Source: Candidatus Omnitrophota bacterium (lineage in GTDB: Bacteria; Omnitrophota; Gorgyraeia; Zapsychrales; Fredricksoniimonadaceae). From it: a stretch of 6,266 nucleotides of DNA. Location of the stretch: positions 1-6,266 of the forward strand of contig JAEUSC010000374.1 in assembly GCA_016789035.1 (NCBI GenBank), written 5' to 3'. Shown here piece by piece: positions 6,182 to 6,266 of this stretch (its first letter is position 1; each line of letters begins with the position of its first letter). Below the pieces are notes generated by a model. That model saw only the letters and a list, made by a program, of their open reading frames with translations. It had not been told where the DNA came from and did no database searches. The position numbers and the translations under genes are program-made.

Positions 6182-6266
6182 ATATATTAATGATGACTAA
6201 TACTTATAAGCCGTTGATTGGGGGGCTGGAAAAGTCTGTCGAATTGTTCAGTCGGGAATTTCGTCA
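6178..6266 (+). CDS. N-terminal end of a GT4-type glycosyltransferase (partial)
   Basis: Twenty-nine full codons are present before the window ends. The residues open with a hydrophobic first strand (MNILMMTN), then TYKPLIGGLEKSVELFSREF. This is the standard N-terminus of GT-B fold, family GT4 retaining glycosyltransferases. The first Rossmann strand leads into a glycine pair (G15-G16) and then a helix beginning L-E-K-S. Family members transfer a sugar from a nucleotide donor to lipid, polysaccharide or small acceptors, usually at the cytoplasmic face of the inner membrane. Donor and acceptor cannot be told from this fragment. The ATG overlaps the TGA of the six-hairpin gene by 4 bases, so the two proteins are made from one transcript and are likely to act in the same pathway. 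Confidence 0.8.
   Translation, partial: MNILMMTNTYKPLIGGLEKSVELFSREFR

Overview
The window is a bacterial chromosomal segment of moderate base composition (roughly half G+C by eye). It has tightly packed genes, all on the + strand. Most start sites have recognisable Shine-Dalgarno sequences, and adjacent coding regions often touch or overlap by 4 bases. The gene families present (YciF-type DUF892, YtjA-type DUF1328, BON domain, GT4 glycosyltransferase) are common in Gram-negative and uncultivated bacteria. I cannot name the organism from this sequence. A Gram-negative lineage is the best guess, made with low confidence. No mobile element, phage gene, CRISPR array, rRNA or tRNA was seen.

Left part (1-2660): the tail of a membrane protein is followed after one base by a large 818-residue protein. 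That protein joins an alkaline-phosphatase/phosphodiesterase-superfamily domain to a C-terminal endonuclease/exonuclease/phosphatase (EEP) domain. Both domains keep their visible metal-binding motifs. A hydrophobic, probably membrane-associated insertion lies inside the first catalytic domain. The pair looks translationally coupled and is plausibly involved in envelope phosphoester or phospholipid chemistry.

Middle part (2661-3926): after a 92-base AT-rich gap come three small genes typical of general-stress regulons: a YciF-like ferritin-fold protein (DUF892), a 55-residue two-helix membrane protein (DUF1328/YtjA) and a 114-residue BON-domain protein without a signal peptide. Each has a good Shine-Dalgarno site. 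The two short spacers between them each carry an inverted repeat, and the one before the BON gene (3512-3553) is long and strong.

Right part (3923-6266): the BON stop codon overlaps by 4 bases with the start of a 752-residue protein whose C-terminal half resembles six-hairpin (alpha/alpha)6 glycosidases. Its stop in turn overlaps by 4 bases with the start of a GT4-type glycosyltransferase that runs off the window. BON, six-hairpin protein and glycosyltransferase therefore form one translational chain. This suggests that a carbohydrate or glycoconjugate function is co-expressed with stress genes. The largest non-coding gap is 92 bases, so there is no stretch over 300 bases without a gene.
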